A stretch of DNA of 17,687 bases, from assembly GCA_030374735.1 (NCBI GenBank), contig JASCIV010000517.1, positions 1 through 17,687 of the forward strand, given 5' to 3'. Positions 1-8,351 of this stretch are shown here, piece by piece; the first letter of the stretch is position 1; every line of letters begins with the position of its first letter. Made by a program: the position numbers and the translations under genes. This DNA comes from Gracilaria caudata. Its lineage: Eukaryota > Rhodophyta > Florideophyceae > Gracilariales > Gracilariaceae. Below the pieces are notes generated by a model. The model made no database searches. It was given only the letters and a program-made list of their open reading frames with translations, and was not told the DNA's origin.

Positions 1-1707
1 AACGGGATTGCAATTGAGATTGGAAGCTTGAGGGTGAATTGCAATCGGCTGCAATCGGATTGCACCAACCCCTGACGGAGGTGCACGTATTGTTGATAAA
101 CTGCTTGAGACGGCCAATGAAGGGGTGCAACCCTTTTGGTTCTACCGATCAGCCCCTTAGTCGAACAGATCCTGGCACAACACGTCGTCCTGCTTTGCTA
201 ATGTTCTTATAGCTTCAAGCGGTTTCGTGATTCCCTCGCTGAGAATGTTGAATACCAAACTTCATTGGACACAGGCGAAAGATTTGATATTGGTAGAAAA
301 GCGGCTTTTCACTGAGCTGCTAGGGCGTTGTAAAAGCCCAATAATGCAAGCGCAGTTTCGGTCTCAAGGATCAGTTTCCGAGCCACAACTCATCTCGGAG
401 AACCGATACAACGTACTATTCTGTTTACAAATACGTACGTTAATTTGCTGGTAGCCGCTCGACACCAACACCTCTCTACCGCAGCCCCTAACTACAGATT
501 AATAGTTGTGCCACATCCACAGGGGAACGACAAGGAAGCATAAGATCTCTTGTCGCCGCCTGAATGAGGGTCGGATGAGAGGGATGTTGTCATGGTCTCT
601 CTGGCGGCACAGCGTGGTACGTGCAGAGCGCCTTGTCGTGGTGTACCCCTCTGCCGATGAGCTCTGGAGGGTGTGCATGAAGAGGTGGTAGAGGAGGGTC
701 AGGGTCAGAACAGGCGAAAATCATCGGTAGCGAAATGTTCACGCAAACGAGAACACCAAGCAGACCCAATGGTTTCTGAGAAATGCCGAAGTAGCTCCGC
801 GAGCGTGAAGCGACTAATGTTTAGTTATAGCTACCTTTTCTCAAAGAAAGTGTTGTAGGTGTTGGGGTCATTAGCAGCCCCCACATTGAAAGGCGTAATT
901 GGCCTTAATGCCACGCAGTAAAGAAGAAGAAGATAAGATCTCTTAGGTGCTTTCAACGCGTGCGTTTCGTCACCAACGCTTATCGCCTTCTTCTGCTCCG
1001 CAACACCTTCTTTCAACCTCTAGAGACCGTCGGCTGAGGGTCACACCACGGCAAGGGGCGCCACATGTACCACGCCGCTGCACCCAAGAAACATGAGCGG
1101 CGTTCTTACCACCCAACTACGGAACATCCCAGACTACAAACCATGCTGCCTTTTTGGGGTGCTCAAATGGTTAACACAGCGTCTCACTCACATACACACA
1201 AAGAAGGGCATGAATGTTGTTGAACCCCTATCACATTGAGATTCTCAAACTCAATCAATGTTTCTTTGTTTGCTCATAAATATTCTACAATGCTAAAGCG
1301 AAGAGATAACTTAGGCAGTGAAGACAACGGCCGCAAGTTCTCTGCGATTATGAAGGGCTTGGCGATGTTGACAGAAGCCCCAAACATGCTCCAAGCATTG
1401 CTCACCCGATTGAGAGTGGGAAACGGCAATACTGCTCTGCCACAACCATACAGAGCAACAGCGAAAAGATGAGTGACAAATAAGAATCGCTGCGGCTTGA
1501 TTCCACCAAGCATAGAGATACGATCATGTGTTATCCTTCCACCTGTACCAAGATATTCGAAACAAGCCTCTCGCATTTCTTGAGGGTTGGGTTGCTGTTT
1601 GCGGTGTGTGTTGGGCATCAGCAAGGATAATTATTGTAGTTGACATGAGTTTGCGAAGGGAGTAAAACATGTCAAGCTTGCGTGAAACGGTGTCAATATG
1701 AGATAAA
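1..1707. other. Gene-poor stretch, no supportable gene
   Basis: Only short overlapping open frames occur on both strands, and none shows a motif I recognise. The longest is a minus-strand frame at 1274-1620 (about 114 aa from the first ATG). It has no domain signature and overlaps a plus-strand frame of similar quality, so I do not call it. Small-scale structure includes a 10-bp tandem with GCAATCGG at 41-48 and 51-58, and an inverted repeat at 843-1013 listed separately. The segment may be 3' flank of AMPK beta plus decayed repetitive DNA. Confidence 0.5.
843..1013. repeat. Possible short inverted-repeat element (MITE-like)
   Basis: AAAGAAAGTGTTG at 843-855 and CAACACCTTCTTT at 1001-1013 are inverted copies matching at 12 of 13 positions, bounding about 171 bp. 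The ends TGTTG...CAACA would also fit a tiny LTR remnant. I see no clear target-site duplication on either flank, so mobility is only a suggestion and chance is possible. Confidence 0.2.
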
Positions 1708-2670
1708 TCAGGCATGTTGATTTGAGGACGTTACGAACACGGTGTTGATGATCTTTCCATAATGCCGAGCGTTGTGAGAGAACGAGCGAACTGGATCACA
1801 TTCGCCAGAACGAGCGACGTAGAGATGGTCTACGGTCACATGAGAGAAGAATGGTCGCGGAGAGTACTTGGATCGGAGTTGCTTGGCATCGCACCAGGTG
1901 CGGGAGCAGGAGGGAGTCTGTGCAGCTGCTGCAATACTAGGACTCATATCATCTGGAAGCGGCTTGAGATATCGTTCTCCTAGGAAGGGGGGGAGCTGTG
2001 GGGGATCATTTGCAAAATCATTTGCTGGGGCCTGGTCATAAGATGAAAGAGGAGAGAGCGGAGGTGTGTCGGACAAGGAGGGAGCCATATCGAACTGGGG
2101 ATTTGGTCGTGCTACTGTTACTAGGTTGTTTTTGTTTCCCAGAGAGTCAGTGCAGGTTGGAAGATTAGGGGCACATTGCCAAGTGTGATCAACATAATAC
2201 TTGAACTGATGTTGTCCGCAGGGGATATATACAAGGGAGATGTGTTGCTGGCCATTCTTGCTCATAGGGGTTTTCGTTGCCCAATTGTCCCAGTCGCCTG
2301 CCACATGCACTTCGCAGCCGCCGAAATTCCAGTAAAACATGGTAGGAACAAGGTCGTCTTCGTCAAGCGCATCATCGGAGGCAGTGGTGGCGGCCGAAGC
2401 TGACCAAACTAGATTGTTGCATGTGTCATGTCGTGGAGCGAGCCGGGAATCTGGCGAGCTGATTGGGGCGTCTGTGCAGTGAGTTGCGCAGGCGACTGCC
2501 GTGTGCCTGGTGCAGAGGGAGGACGGCTGTTGGTGATGGCAGGTAGAAAGATGGGCGTCGTCGCAGGGAGGAGAACAGGCGTCTGCGCTGCTACCGAGTG
2601 AGGAGCAGGGGGAGGCGCGGGGACGGTCGATGGTTAAGGGTGCGTAGTGGCGACTGGAGGAAGCGCCCAT
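1708..2670 (-). CDS. AMPK/SnRK1 beta subunit (CBM48 + ASC domains)
   Basis: Beta regulatory and scaffold subunit of the AMPK/SNF1/SnRK1 energy-sensing kinase, which binds the alpha kinase and gamma subunit through its C-terminus and alpha-glucan through a carbohydrate-binding module. From the chosen start the protein is 320 aa. Residues about 1-100 are Ser/Pro/Cys-rich and low complexity. A CBM48 follows at about 108-186, with the GDWDNW loop, FKYYVD and TWQCAP strands and an LGNKNN end. W127 or W130, K157, W164 and L177 sit where family glycogen-binding residues lie. An ASC domain spans about 222-316 (PPQLPP start, VTVDHLY core). The frame is open upstream to 2868, but I chose the ATG at 2670 because it gives MGASSS, an N-myristoylation consensus like that of animal beta subunits. 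The carboxyl end is complete. Family assignment is firm; the start is inferred. Confidence 0.88.
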   Translation of the reverse strand: MGASSSRHYAPLTIDRPRASPCSSLGSSADACSPPCDDAHLSTCHHQQPSSLCTRHTAVACATHCTDAPISSPDSRLAPRHDTCNNLVWSASAATTASDDALDEDDLVPTMFYWNFGGCEVHVAGDWDNWATKTPMSKNGQQHISLVYIPCGQHQFKYYVDHTWQCAPNLPTCTDSLGNKNNLVTVARPNPQFDMAPSLSDTPPLSPLSSYDQAPANDFANDPPQLPPFLGERYLKPLPDDMSPSIAAAAQTPSCSRTWCDAKQLRSKYSPRPFFSHVTVDHLYVARSGECDPVRSFSHNARHYGKIINTVFVTSSNQHA

Positions 2671-3023
2671 TGGGATGCCGCGGGAGCACATGCACGAGAA
2701 AGAAACGACCGAGCGGACGCGATAAGAATAGTTGTTGAGGAGCCTGAGGTGGGGCGTGCACGCGGGCGGTGACGCGCGGCAAATTGGAGTTGAGCCGTGC
2801 GTGCGTATGACGGCACATATCTGGGCTAGATATCTACAACGGAAACACGCGGCTAACGTGCACTGCACTGGATCCGCGTTACATTTTCGGGAACTCAGAA
2901 TCGAAACTTTATGGGGCTACCGTTTTATCCTTTTCTCTCTATAGGGTTTGCTCAGCGCTTATGTTTTGCAACGCTCTCCCAGCAACGACCTCATTTAAGC
3001 ACACTAGGAGCTCTCATTTCTGC
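2671..3023. promoter_or_regulatory. AMPK beta upstream / LSM3 downstream spacer
   Basis: This 353-bp interval lies between two minus-strand genes, so it must hold the AMPK beta promoter and 5' leader and the LSM3 3' end. It is GC-rich near the AMPK beta start and has pyrimidine tracts around 2925-2945. No specific transcription-factor site is clear enough to name. The AMPK beta frame stays open through 2868, so a longer N-terminus is possible but less likely than the myristoylatable start. Confidence 0.4.
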
Positions 3024-3398
3024 TCAGGATGTTCGCAGCGGCGGTGATATCAGAATTACGCAATCTCCGCGAACAAACAGCATCGGAATCAGACGTTTGG
3101 ACGTTTTCAGTAGCTCTTCGAAGGTTTCTGGATCTACATCCGTCGTGGTGACTGTCTCTTCTACATCTCCGAGTATCATGTTGAGATGTTGATCAAACGC
3201 CTGGACCACAAAATCTCACAGCTCGAAATGTCAGTCAAAGGGTGCTAATCGCTGCACCGTACAAACTTAAGTTGCTCGAAGTCTACTTACGTGTAGTTTA
3301 CCACGCAACTCTCGGTCGCCGCGCATTTTGACTCTGATTGTTTCATCCAGAGAAAGTCTAACGAGATCAAGAGGCTGCTCTACTGTCCCAGCTGTCAT
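3024..3398 (-). CDS. LSM3: U6 snRNA-associated Sm-like protein LSM3 (two exons)
   Basis: LSM3 is a core subunit of the LSM2-8 ring on U6 snRNA (nucleus) and the LSM1-7 ring in mRNA decay (cytoplasm). Exon 1 (3291-3398, 36 codons) starts MTAGTVEQPLDL and carries the Sm1 strand LSLDETIRVKMRGDRELRG. Exon 2 (3024-3200, 58 codons plus stop) carries AFDQHLNMILGDVEETV and the Sm2 motif IPMLFVRGDCVILISPPLR. Splicing out 3201-3290 in phase 0 restores the family-typical LH-AFDQHLNM junction and gives a 94-aa protein, close to usual LSM3 length. A TTTAG precedes the ATG directly, so a 5'UTR intron or a tiny upstream exon is conceivable. The gene is divergent from HIS6. Identity is very secure. Confidence 0.93.
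3201..3290 (-). other. LSM3 intron (90 bp, GT-AG)
   Basis: On the minus strand the intron begins GTAAGTAGAC and ends TTTGTGGTCCAG. CTGAC, about 40 nt before the acceptor, fits a branch-point CTRAY consensus. Phase 0. It is supported by the uninterrupted LSM3 family sequence across the join. Confidence 0.92.
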
Positions 3399-3941
3399 CT
3401 AAAGGGGTATGTATGATCATCCACAATTCCCTACCTCTCCAGAAAAGAAAGATCTCTTCCACGCCAAATCTGACGACTTCTTAAACGGTCTTAGGGGCGG
3501 ATCACGGGGCTCTACGTAGGAACGCGCAGGAAACGTCCAGCAGAGTATCTTCAACAGGCTTGAAGATCGTGGGTTGGTCAAGCACACAGCACAAGGCCGT
3601 CAAGGGGATGAAGGGTTTGTAGTCCGCCAGAAGGTCAAAAATGCACCTCTGTGGCCCGACAATTTTGCAAGGTACAACGCAAGGGTACATACATGCCCCT
3701 GTCTTTATACATGCATCGAGTTGGAATGTGAAGGAAACCTCTTACGTGAGTTATCATGCAGTACGTGTACACGGACACGTGGGTAAGGTTTGACCAACCA
3801 CGAAGAGCTCAGACCATTATATCTAAGCCGAACTGCTTGAGACTCCCTTGCAATGCATGAGTCAAGCTAACCTTTTACCTCAACTCCAATCTCATCCGTT
3901 AACAAAAACGTCGACCAAAAAGTCTAGGTTCGGCGCTCTAG
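3399..3941. promoter_or_regulatory. Divergent promoter region LSM3 / HIS6
   Basis: This interval of about 540 bp lies head-to-head between LSM3 (-) and HIS6 (+) and should hold both promoters and leaders. Short overlapping frames on both strands (3502-3690 minus, 3574-3786 plus) match nothing I know. GTACACGGACACGTG lies near 3766-3780 and contains an ACGTG core, but that alone does not establish a regulator. Confidence 0.4.
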
Positions 3942-4904
3942 ATGCGGAGGATAAAACGCAACATCACCATCACGAAGCTGACCGCAGACTGTACCTTTGC
4001 AATAGCGATGGAGTGTTCACCACCAGCTGCATTTGTTGGCCTCTTGCCGGTTCAAGGTACAGACTCGAACCGAGCTCTTTCAATTCCACCCAAAGCACTT
4101 TCGGTGTCCAGGAGAGAAATGACCATGCGAGCCATGCGTTTTCGCCCCTGCATTGATATCCATCAAAATCGCGTGAAGCAGATCGTTGGAGGAACTTTAA
4201 CCGAAAACGAACAGCCCGAAACGAACTTTGAAACAGACATGGCACCAGCTCACTTCGCGTCCATGTATCGCGATGATCGATTGCCAGGAGGCCACGTCAT
4301 AATGCTAGGACCGGGAAATGAAGACGCTGCCTGTCAAGCGTTGGAAGCTTTTCCGGATGGGATGCAGGTCGGTGGTGGAATCCAACCGATTACGGCGGGT
4401 CGTTTCTTAAATGCCGGAGCTAGTCATGTGATTGTAACCTCTTACGTGTTCCGAGAAGGTACAATCGTATGGGAACGAGTAGAAGAAATGATTCGTACTG
4501 TCGGCAAGAATCGCCTTGTCTTAGATGTCAGCTGTCGAGAACGTGATGGTGAGTATTTCGTCTGCACGGATAGATGGCAGAAATGGACAGACTTCAAACT
4601 TGATGCCAGAAATTTTGAAAGGCTCGGTGATCGATGCGACGAAATCTTGGTGCATGCCGTCGACTTGGAAGGAAAGAGATCGGGAATCGATTTAAAACTG
4701 ATCCGCTACCTTGCGACGTGGGCAACTGTACCGGTCACCTATGCTGGGGGAGTGCAAACAATGAATGATCTGGAGCTTGCTAAATCAGAAGGCAGAAGTC
4801 TTGTGGACGTTACAATTGGCTCTGCACTGGACATCTTTGGTGGTCAATTGAAATACAAGGAGGCCGTGCGGTGGCAGCGTCTGCAGGAAAGTGCATGTGT
4901 CTAA
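3942..4904 (+). CDS. HIS6: ProFAR isomerase, eukaryotic HIS6 type (histidine biosynthesis)
   Basis: Phosphoribosylformimino-5-aminoimidazole carboxamide ribotide isomerase, the fourth step of histidine synthesis, a (beta/alpha)8 Amadori isomerase. It is 320 aa from 3942. The catalytic core starts near residue 65 with MRFRPCIDIHQ (D72, first catalytic Asp), then KQIVGGTL. GGGI at 144-147 and AGG at 268-270 are phosphate-binding loops, HAVDLEGKRSG (D241) is the second catalytic Asp region, and GSALDIFGG closes the barrel. KQIVGGTL and the full eukaryotic layout place it with yeast HIS6 and plant HISN3 rather than bacterial HisA. The first 64 residues are not part of the fold. An in-frame TAG directly precedes 3942. 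The start may instead be 4008 (MECSPPAAFVG), which reads like a plastid transit peptide with an early Phe. Targeting is inferred. Confidence 0.92.
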   Translation: MRRIKRNITITKLTADCTFAIAMECSPPAAFVGLLPVQGTDSNRALSIPPKALSVSRREMTMRAMRFRPCIDIHQNRVKQIVGGTLTENEQPETNFETDMAPAHFASMYRDDRLPGGHVIMLGPGNEDAACQALEAFPDGMQVGGGIQPITAGRFLNAGASHVIVTSYVFREGTIVWERVEEMIRTVGKNRLVLDVSCRERDGEYFVCTDRWQKWTDFKLDARNFERLGDRCDEILVHAVDLEGKRSGIDLKLIRYLATWATVPVTYAGGVQTMNDLELAKSEGRSLVDVTIGSALDIFGGQLKYKEAVRWQRLQESACV

Positions 4905-5408
4905 AGAACATACTATTTACTTACACGACTATTGATTTGGAAAACGCGCGACGTTTGCCCCAAAAGAAGGTTTGAGTGACGAACGAAGAGACTCGTTAAG
5001 TTATTATGAACAGCCAAGTGCGAATTGGTCTCAACACTGCCCAGCAATTGCAAACACGCCCAATGTGACCTTGAACGGAAAAGTTTGCTGGCGCTTTGTA
5101 AAGGGATGCCGATACCCTCTCATTAGGGTCATACGACGGCATCAAATCAAAGCCATGATCTCCGAGACGAGTTGCGCAATGGGTCTGAGTAGTTACAACG
5201 GACTTCAACACCTGAATCACTGAATGTCTGATGTCAGTGAAGCTTCTTCAGTGACGGAGGATATTTCTTTCAGCCGACTTGGATTAAACGAATCATCAAC
5301 GAGGTAACATCGGAAAAATGCAACACAAGCTTCAGGGTCACCGCTCGAAGGTCAAGAGACTCATGGGTTATCATAACATGAGCAAAAGTTCTGTTCACCA
5401 TTCCACTC
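4905..5408. other. Convergent 3' spacer HIS6 / squalene synthase
   Basis: 504 bp between the stops of two convergent genes. Overlapping frames at 4972-5223 (+) and 4996-5220 (-) have no recognisable domain and are treated as chance. The interval should carry the 3'UTRs and polyadenylation sites of both genes; I see no canonical AATAAA that would fix them. Confidence 0.4.
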
Positions 5409-6995
5409 TCATTCCTCCAATATCACGACTTGTTCTCTGCGACGGGCATCACGATTAGACTGTTGCATTCGTCTAACTTCTTCTCGTTGCAGTTTTTGCA
5501 TGTATGGAAGCAAGAAGAACCCAAACATGTATATGCACACCAGGAACAACGCTGCAATAGCTAGCATATCACGCGGTTCCATGATACCACCAGCAGATCG
5601 CCACGTGAATACCGCGCCATCGAAATGCTCTTGGCGCCTCTTCAACACATAACTGCTCAGACCACAGAATAGAATTATGCTCAGCACATTGGGGATGACC
5701 AAGTCTGGTGTAGCTGGGACGTGTGGAACGCATATGTCGAGAATGCAGTTCAGACGGTGACGAGTTCTATCTGCGTTTGGATCATGAGGTTCTATTTTCT
5801 GAGTGATAGTCCGAGCATAGTCATAGAACACCTTATAGACAAAGTCCATGTCCTTGGTACGGAGAACCAAATCAGCGGTTTTCGAGCGGCGTATCTTGAC
5901 GACACCTTCAAAGACCTTCCCGTTGTTGTAACATTCGGCCAACGTAGCGATGGCCATGACTTGTGGAATTGCCACGAATTTGAAGACATTATCTGTGCGT
6001 ACTCGACTCATATACTCTATACAATCAGGAACGTGACTCATGGCATCCGTCACCATGTGATTAAGTGAAGCGAGTGCGAACTTGCGATTAGCTCGATCTC
6101 TGAAGTCAGAGAGGTCGTTTCCGTAATTGCTCCATATTTCTTTTGGCCAAAACGTGCGGCCTTCGTTGATGTCTTCGAGGTAGTCACGAATGATATTGGT
6201 CTTTTGCAAGAACAGTCCCATTGAGTTGCTGAGATCCGTTCGCTCTGAGAAGGACGCATCCTCGACGCCAGACTGCGCAAAGATGTCCGAAAGGCCGTAT
6301 CCTACCAAACCAGCTACATAATGACAATACAAGTCGTAGTCCTTCACCGTCTCACATGACACATCTTGGATGTGCTCAGCCATGCCACAACCCATTCGAC
6401 GGGTAATATCTATAATAATTGTCTGGTACTTGGTGTGGAGTGACTTGAAGCAACGCAATACGGACGCGAATTTTTCGCAGAGTTCCTTCTCGACTCCTGT
6501 ACCAAATTGGGAGGATGACCATGGGTCGCACGATTCGTCTTTGACATAGGATTCAAGGTTCTGCCAAAAGGTGTAACACAATTCGTGACGGACGGCGGGG
6601 TCTACGGAAGTATCATCCTCAATAGTATCAAGGGTACGCAGAACGAGATAAAAGATGCACACTGGGTGACGAAGCTCGGTTTCAAGCTCCATGATAACGA
6701 GAGCAAACGAGCGAGACACCGCGCTGAGGGCTTTGTAAGCATAACTCCAATCATCGTCGAGGGCGGAAGTCATCAGCAAATTGGCTGCGGCAGCTTTGCG
6801 CTTGTAACGTATGAGCGCGATCAACTCTTTGAGGGAGCCGGCAGCCATTGCCTCCTTGAGAACAGCCATGATGATACGAAGAGCGAGCGACTTCCGAGGG
6901 ATGACGCCAACTTCCGGCCGAGAGGCGGACGATATGGGAGTGATGGGAGACGGATAGGCAGAATACGAATGGGAATGAACGGATGAATGTGACAA
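5409..6995 (-). CDS. SQS: Squalene synthase (farnesyl-diphosphate farnesyltransferase)
   Basis: Condenses two farnesyl diphosphates head-to-head to presqualene diphosphate and reduces it with NADPH to squalene, the committed step to sterols, at the ER membrane. 528 aa, no intron. Motifs in order: SRSFALVI (94-101), first Asp-rich motif DTIEDDTS (123-130), YCHYVAGLVGYGLS with the catalytic Tyr near 226, second Asp-rich motif NIIRDYLED (267-275) then GRTFWPKEIW, and AIPQVMAIATLAECYNN (342-358). The C-terminus has two hydrophobic segments (about 430-450 and 476-498) and a very basic tail rich in Arg and Gln. It is longer than typical 410-470 aa enzymes because of a Ser-rich N-terminal extension of about 42 residues (next Met at 43 or 50) and this tail. 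Divergent from TRM9. Identity is very secure; the exact start is less so. Confidence 0.95.
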   Translation of the reverse strand: MSHSSVHSHSYSAYPSPITPISSASRPEVGVIPRKSLALRIIMAVLKEAMAAGSLKELIALIRYKRKAAAANLLMTSALDDDWSYAYKALSAVSRSFALVIMELETELRHPVCIFYLVLRTLDTIEDDTSVDPAVRHELCYTFWQNLESYVKDESCDPWSSSQFGTGVEKELCEKFASVLRCFKSLHTKYQTIIIDITRRMGCGMAEHIQDVSCETVKDYDLYCHYVAGLVGYGLSDIFAQSGVEDASFSERTDLSNSMGLFLQKTNIIRDYLEDINEGRTFWPKEIWSNYGNDLSDFRDRANRKFALASLNHMVTDAMSHVPDCIEYMSRVRTDNVFKFVAIPQVMAIATLAECYNNGKVFEGVVKIRRSKTADLVLRTKDMDFVYKVFYDYARTITQKIEPHDPNADRTRHRLNCILDICVPHVPATPDLVIPNVLSIILFCGLSSYVLKRRQEHFDGAVFTWRSAGGIMEPRDMLAIAALFLVCIYMFGFFLLPYMQKLQREEVRRMQQSNRDARRREQVVILEE

Positions 6996-7387
6996 AGTGT
7001 GGCTGTGGACTTCGTGCCCGAAGGTAGCTGAGCGGGCAATAAAGCGGATGGTGGCACGGTGCTCCTCGACAGATGGCCAGTGTCACTCTCGGATATTTGT
7101 TTGTCACCGATGGTGTCCACCGTTGCCAGAGAACGGCCGAATGCCCCCAAAACATGCCACGACATCATGTCAGCACTTTTTGTGATCTACTCAGGTGCTG
7201 TAATGTTCATCACACGCCAGCATGCACACGTGCCACACCTTTAACGGATAAACTGAACTTGCGTCAAAAATCAAAAACCAAATTTGGTGAAATACGGTTT
7301 AGGACAGTCGGCAGATACCAGTCGTGTACCGTTCTGCGATATGACACAACGGAAGGCCCCGAGAGCGGCTTTCCTCTTCGGCATACT
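6996..7387. promoter_or_regulatory. Divergent promoter region squalene synthase / TRM9
   Basis: This 392-bp head-to-head spacer separates the two start codons. The TRM9 frame stays open back to an ATG at 7073, but that 105-residue stretch has no family counterpart and lies in the expected promoter, so I treat it as non-coding. No individual regulatory site is identified. Confidence 0.4.
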
Positions 7388-8188
7388 ATGGCACCGCAGT
7401 CCTCCTCCAACCGCTCCGCCGCCCCGACAAGTGCCCCTGCTCCACCAGAAGGCAGTGCCGCTCTCTACGAAAAACACCATGTCAATGATGTATACGACAC
7501 GATAGCTACCCACTTCGCATCCACCCGACATGCACCATGGCCCCGTGTGAATGAGTTCCTAGATTCCTTGCCGCCGCTCTCTCTCATTGCTGATGTGGGA
7601 TGTGGAAATGGCAAGTATATCTCTGTCGTGCAGCACTCTGCGTCCGTCCATCACGTCGTCGGTATTGATATGTGTGCACCGCTTCTGCGGTATGCCCAGC
7701 AAAACTTTAAACCCGCCCCATCCACCTGTGATCTAGCCGTTGCCAATGGCTTACGTCTCCCCTTCGAGGATGGCTCATTCGACGCTGCCATCAACATAGC
7801 GGTTGTGCACCATTTTGCGACGTCTGAACGTCGCGTTCAGGCTCTAGCTGAGACAGTACGAATCTTGCGTCTGAACGGAAAGGCTTTGGTCTACGTATGG
7901 GCTCTAGAGCGACCCAACGTTATCAAGTCTAAGCGAGGAAACACTTCCAAAATGCTCAACAGGCGATTTGACACCCAGGATGTATTCGTTCCGTGGCATA
8001 TGAGGTACAAAAAGGAAGGTGCAACCGATGACCGCATTTTGGATGACTGGAACGATGTGCATCAACGCTACTACCACGTTTATCGCCAAGGTGAGCTTGA
8101 ACGCGAGTTGAGTCAAGTGCCTCACGTCCACGTTTTAAAATCCTACTACGATCATCAAAACTGGTGCGTTCTGCTCGAGAAGCGGTAA
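7388..8188 (+). CDS. TRM9: TRM9-type tRNA wobble-uridine carboxymethyl methyltransferase
   Basis: SAM-dependent methyltransferase that, with TRM112, completes mcm5U/mcm5s2U at position 34 of certain tRNAs. From the chosen ATG it is 266 aa. N-terminal YEKHHVNDVYDTIATHF then APWPRV is the TRM9/ALKBH8 signature. Motif I is DVGCGNGKY (69-77), followed by the GID acidic loop (92-94), LRLPFEDGSFDAAI (122-135) and VVHHF. VYVWALE (168-174), VFVPWHMRY (199-207) and QRYYHVYRQGELEREL (226-241) are further TRM9 hallmarks, and HQNWCVLLEK closes the fold. No RNA-recognition or AlkB domain is attached, so this is the stand-alone yeast type rather than animal ALKBH8. The start at 7388 is chosen because family homology begins near residue 25; upstream ATG 7073 is unlikely. 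Confidence 0.9.
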   Translation: MAPQSSSNRSAAPTSAPAPPEGSAALYEKHHVNDVYDTIATHFASTRHAPWPRVNEFLDSLPPLSLIADVGCGNGKYISVVQHSASVHHVVGIDMCAPLLRYAQQNFKPAPSTCDLAVANGLRLPFEDGSFDAAINIAVVHHFATSERRVQALAETVRILRLNGKALVYVWALERPNVIKSKRGNTSKMLNRRFDTQDVFVPWHMRYKKEGATDDRILDDWNDVHQRYYHVYRQGELERELSQVPHVHVLKSYYDHQNWCVLLEKR

Positions 8189-8351
8189 CGTCAGCATCAG
8201 GGTTTAGGCAAAGTTAACGCGTTCGACAGTTAATTATCGCTTACCCCTTTACTCTTTATCCGAAAAGCCGTCAAAGAGAAATCGCAAAAGCACTCAAGTT
8301 ATACGTTCACATTTCAAATTCGGAGATTGTTAGCATGGCATGTTTCAAAGT

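Noticed and set aside
1274..1624. 116-aa minus-strand frame
   Set aside because: No recognisable domain, overlapped by a similar plus-strand frame, and the nominal start is not ATG (first ATG at 1620).
2671..2868. Upstream ATG for AMPK beta (66 extra residues)
   Set aside because: The internal MGASSS start matches the family N-myristoylation pattern, and the extra residues show no domain.
3848..4156. 102-aa plus frame overlapping the HIS6 start, with a short His run
   Set aside because: It is out of frame with HIS6 and overlaps its coding sequence; no motif.
7073..7387. 105-residue in-frame N-terminal extension of TRM9
   Set aside because: Family homology begins about 25 residues after the ATG at 7388. 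The extension has no recognisable domain and occupies the divergent promoter.
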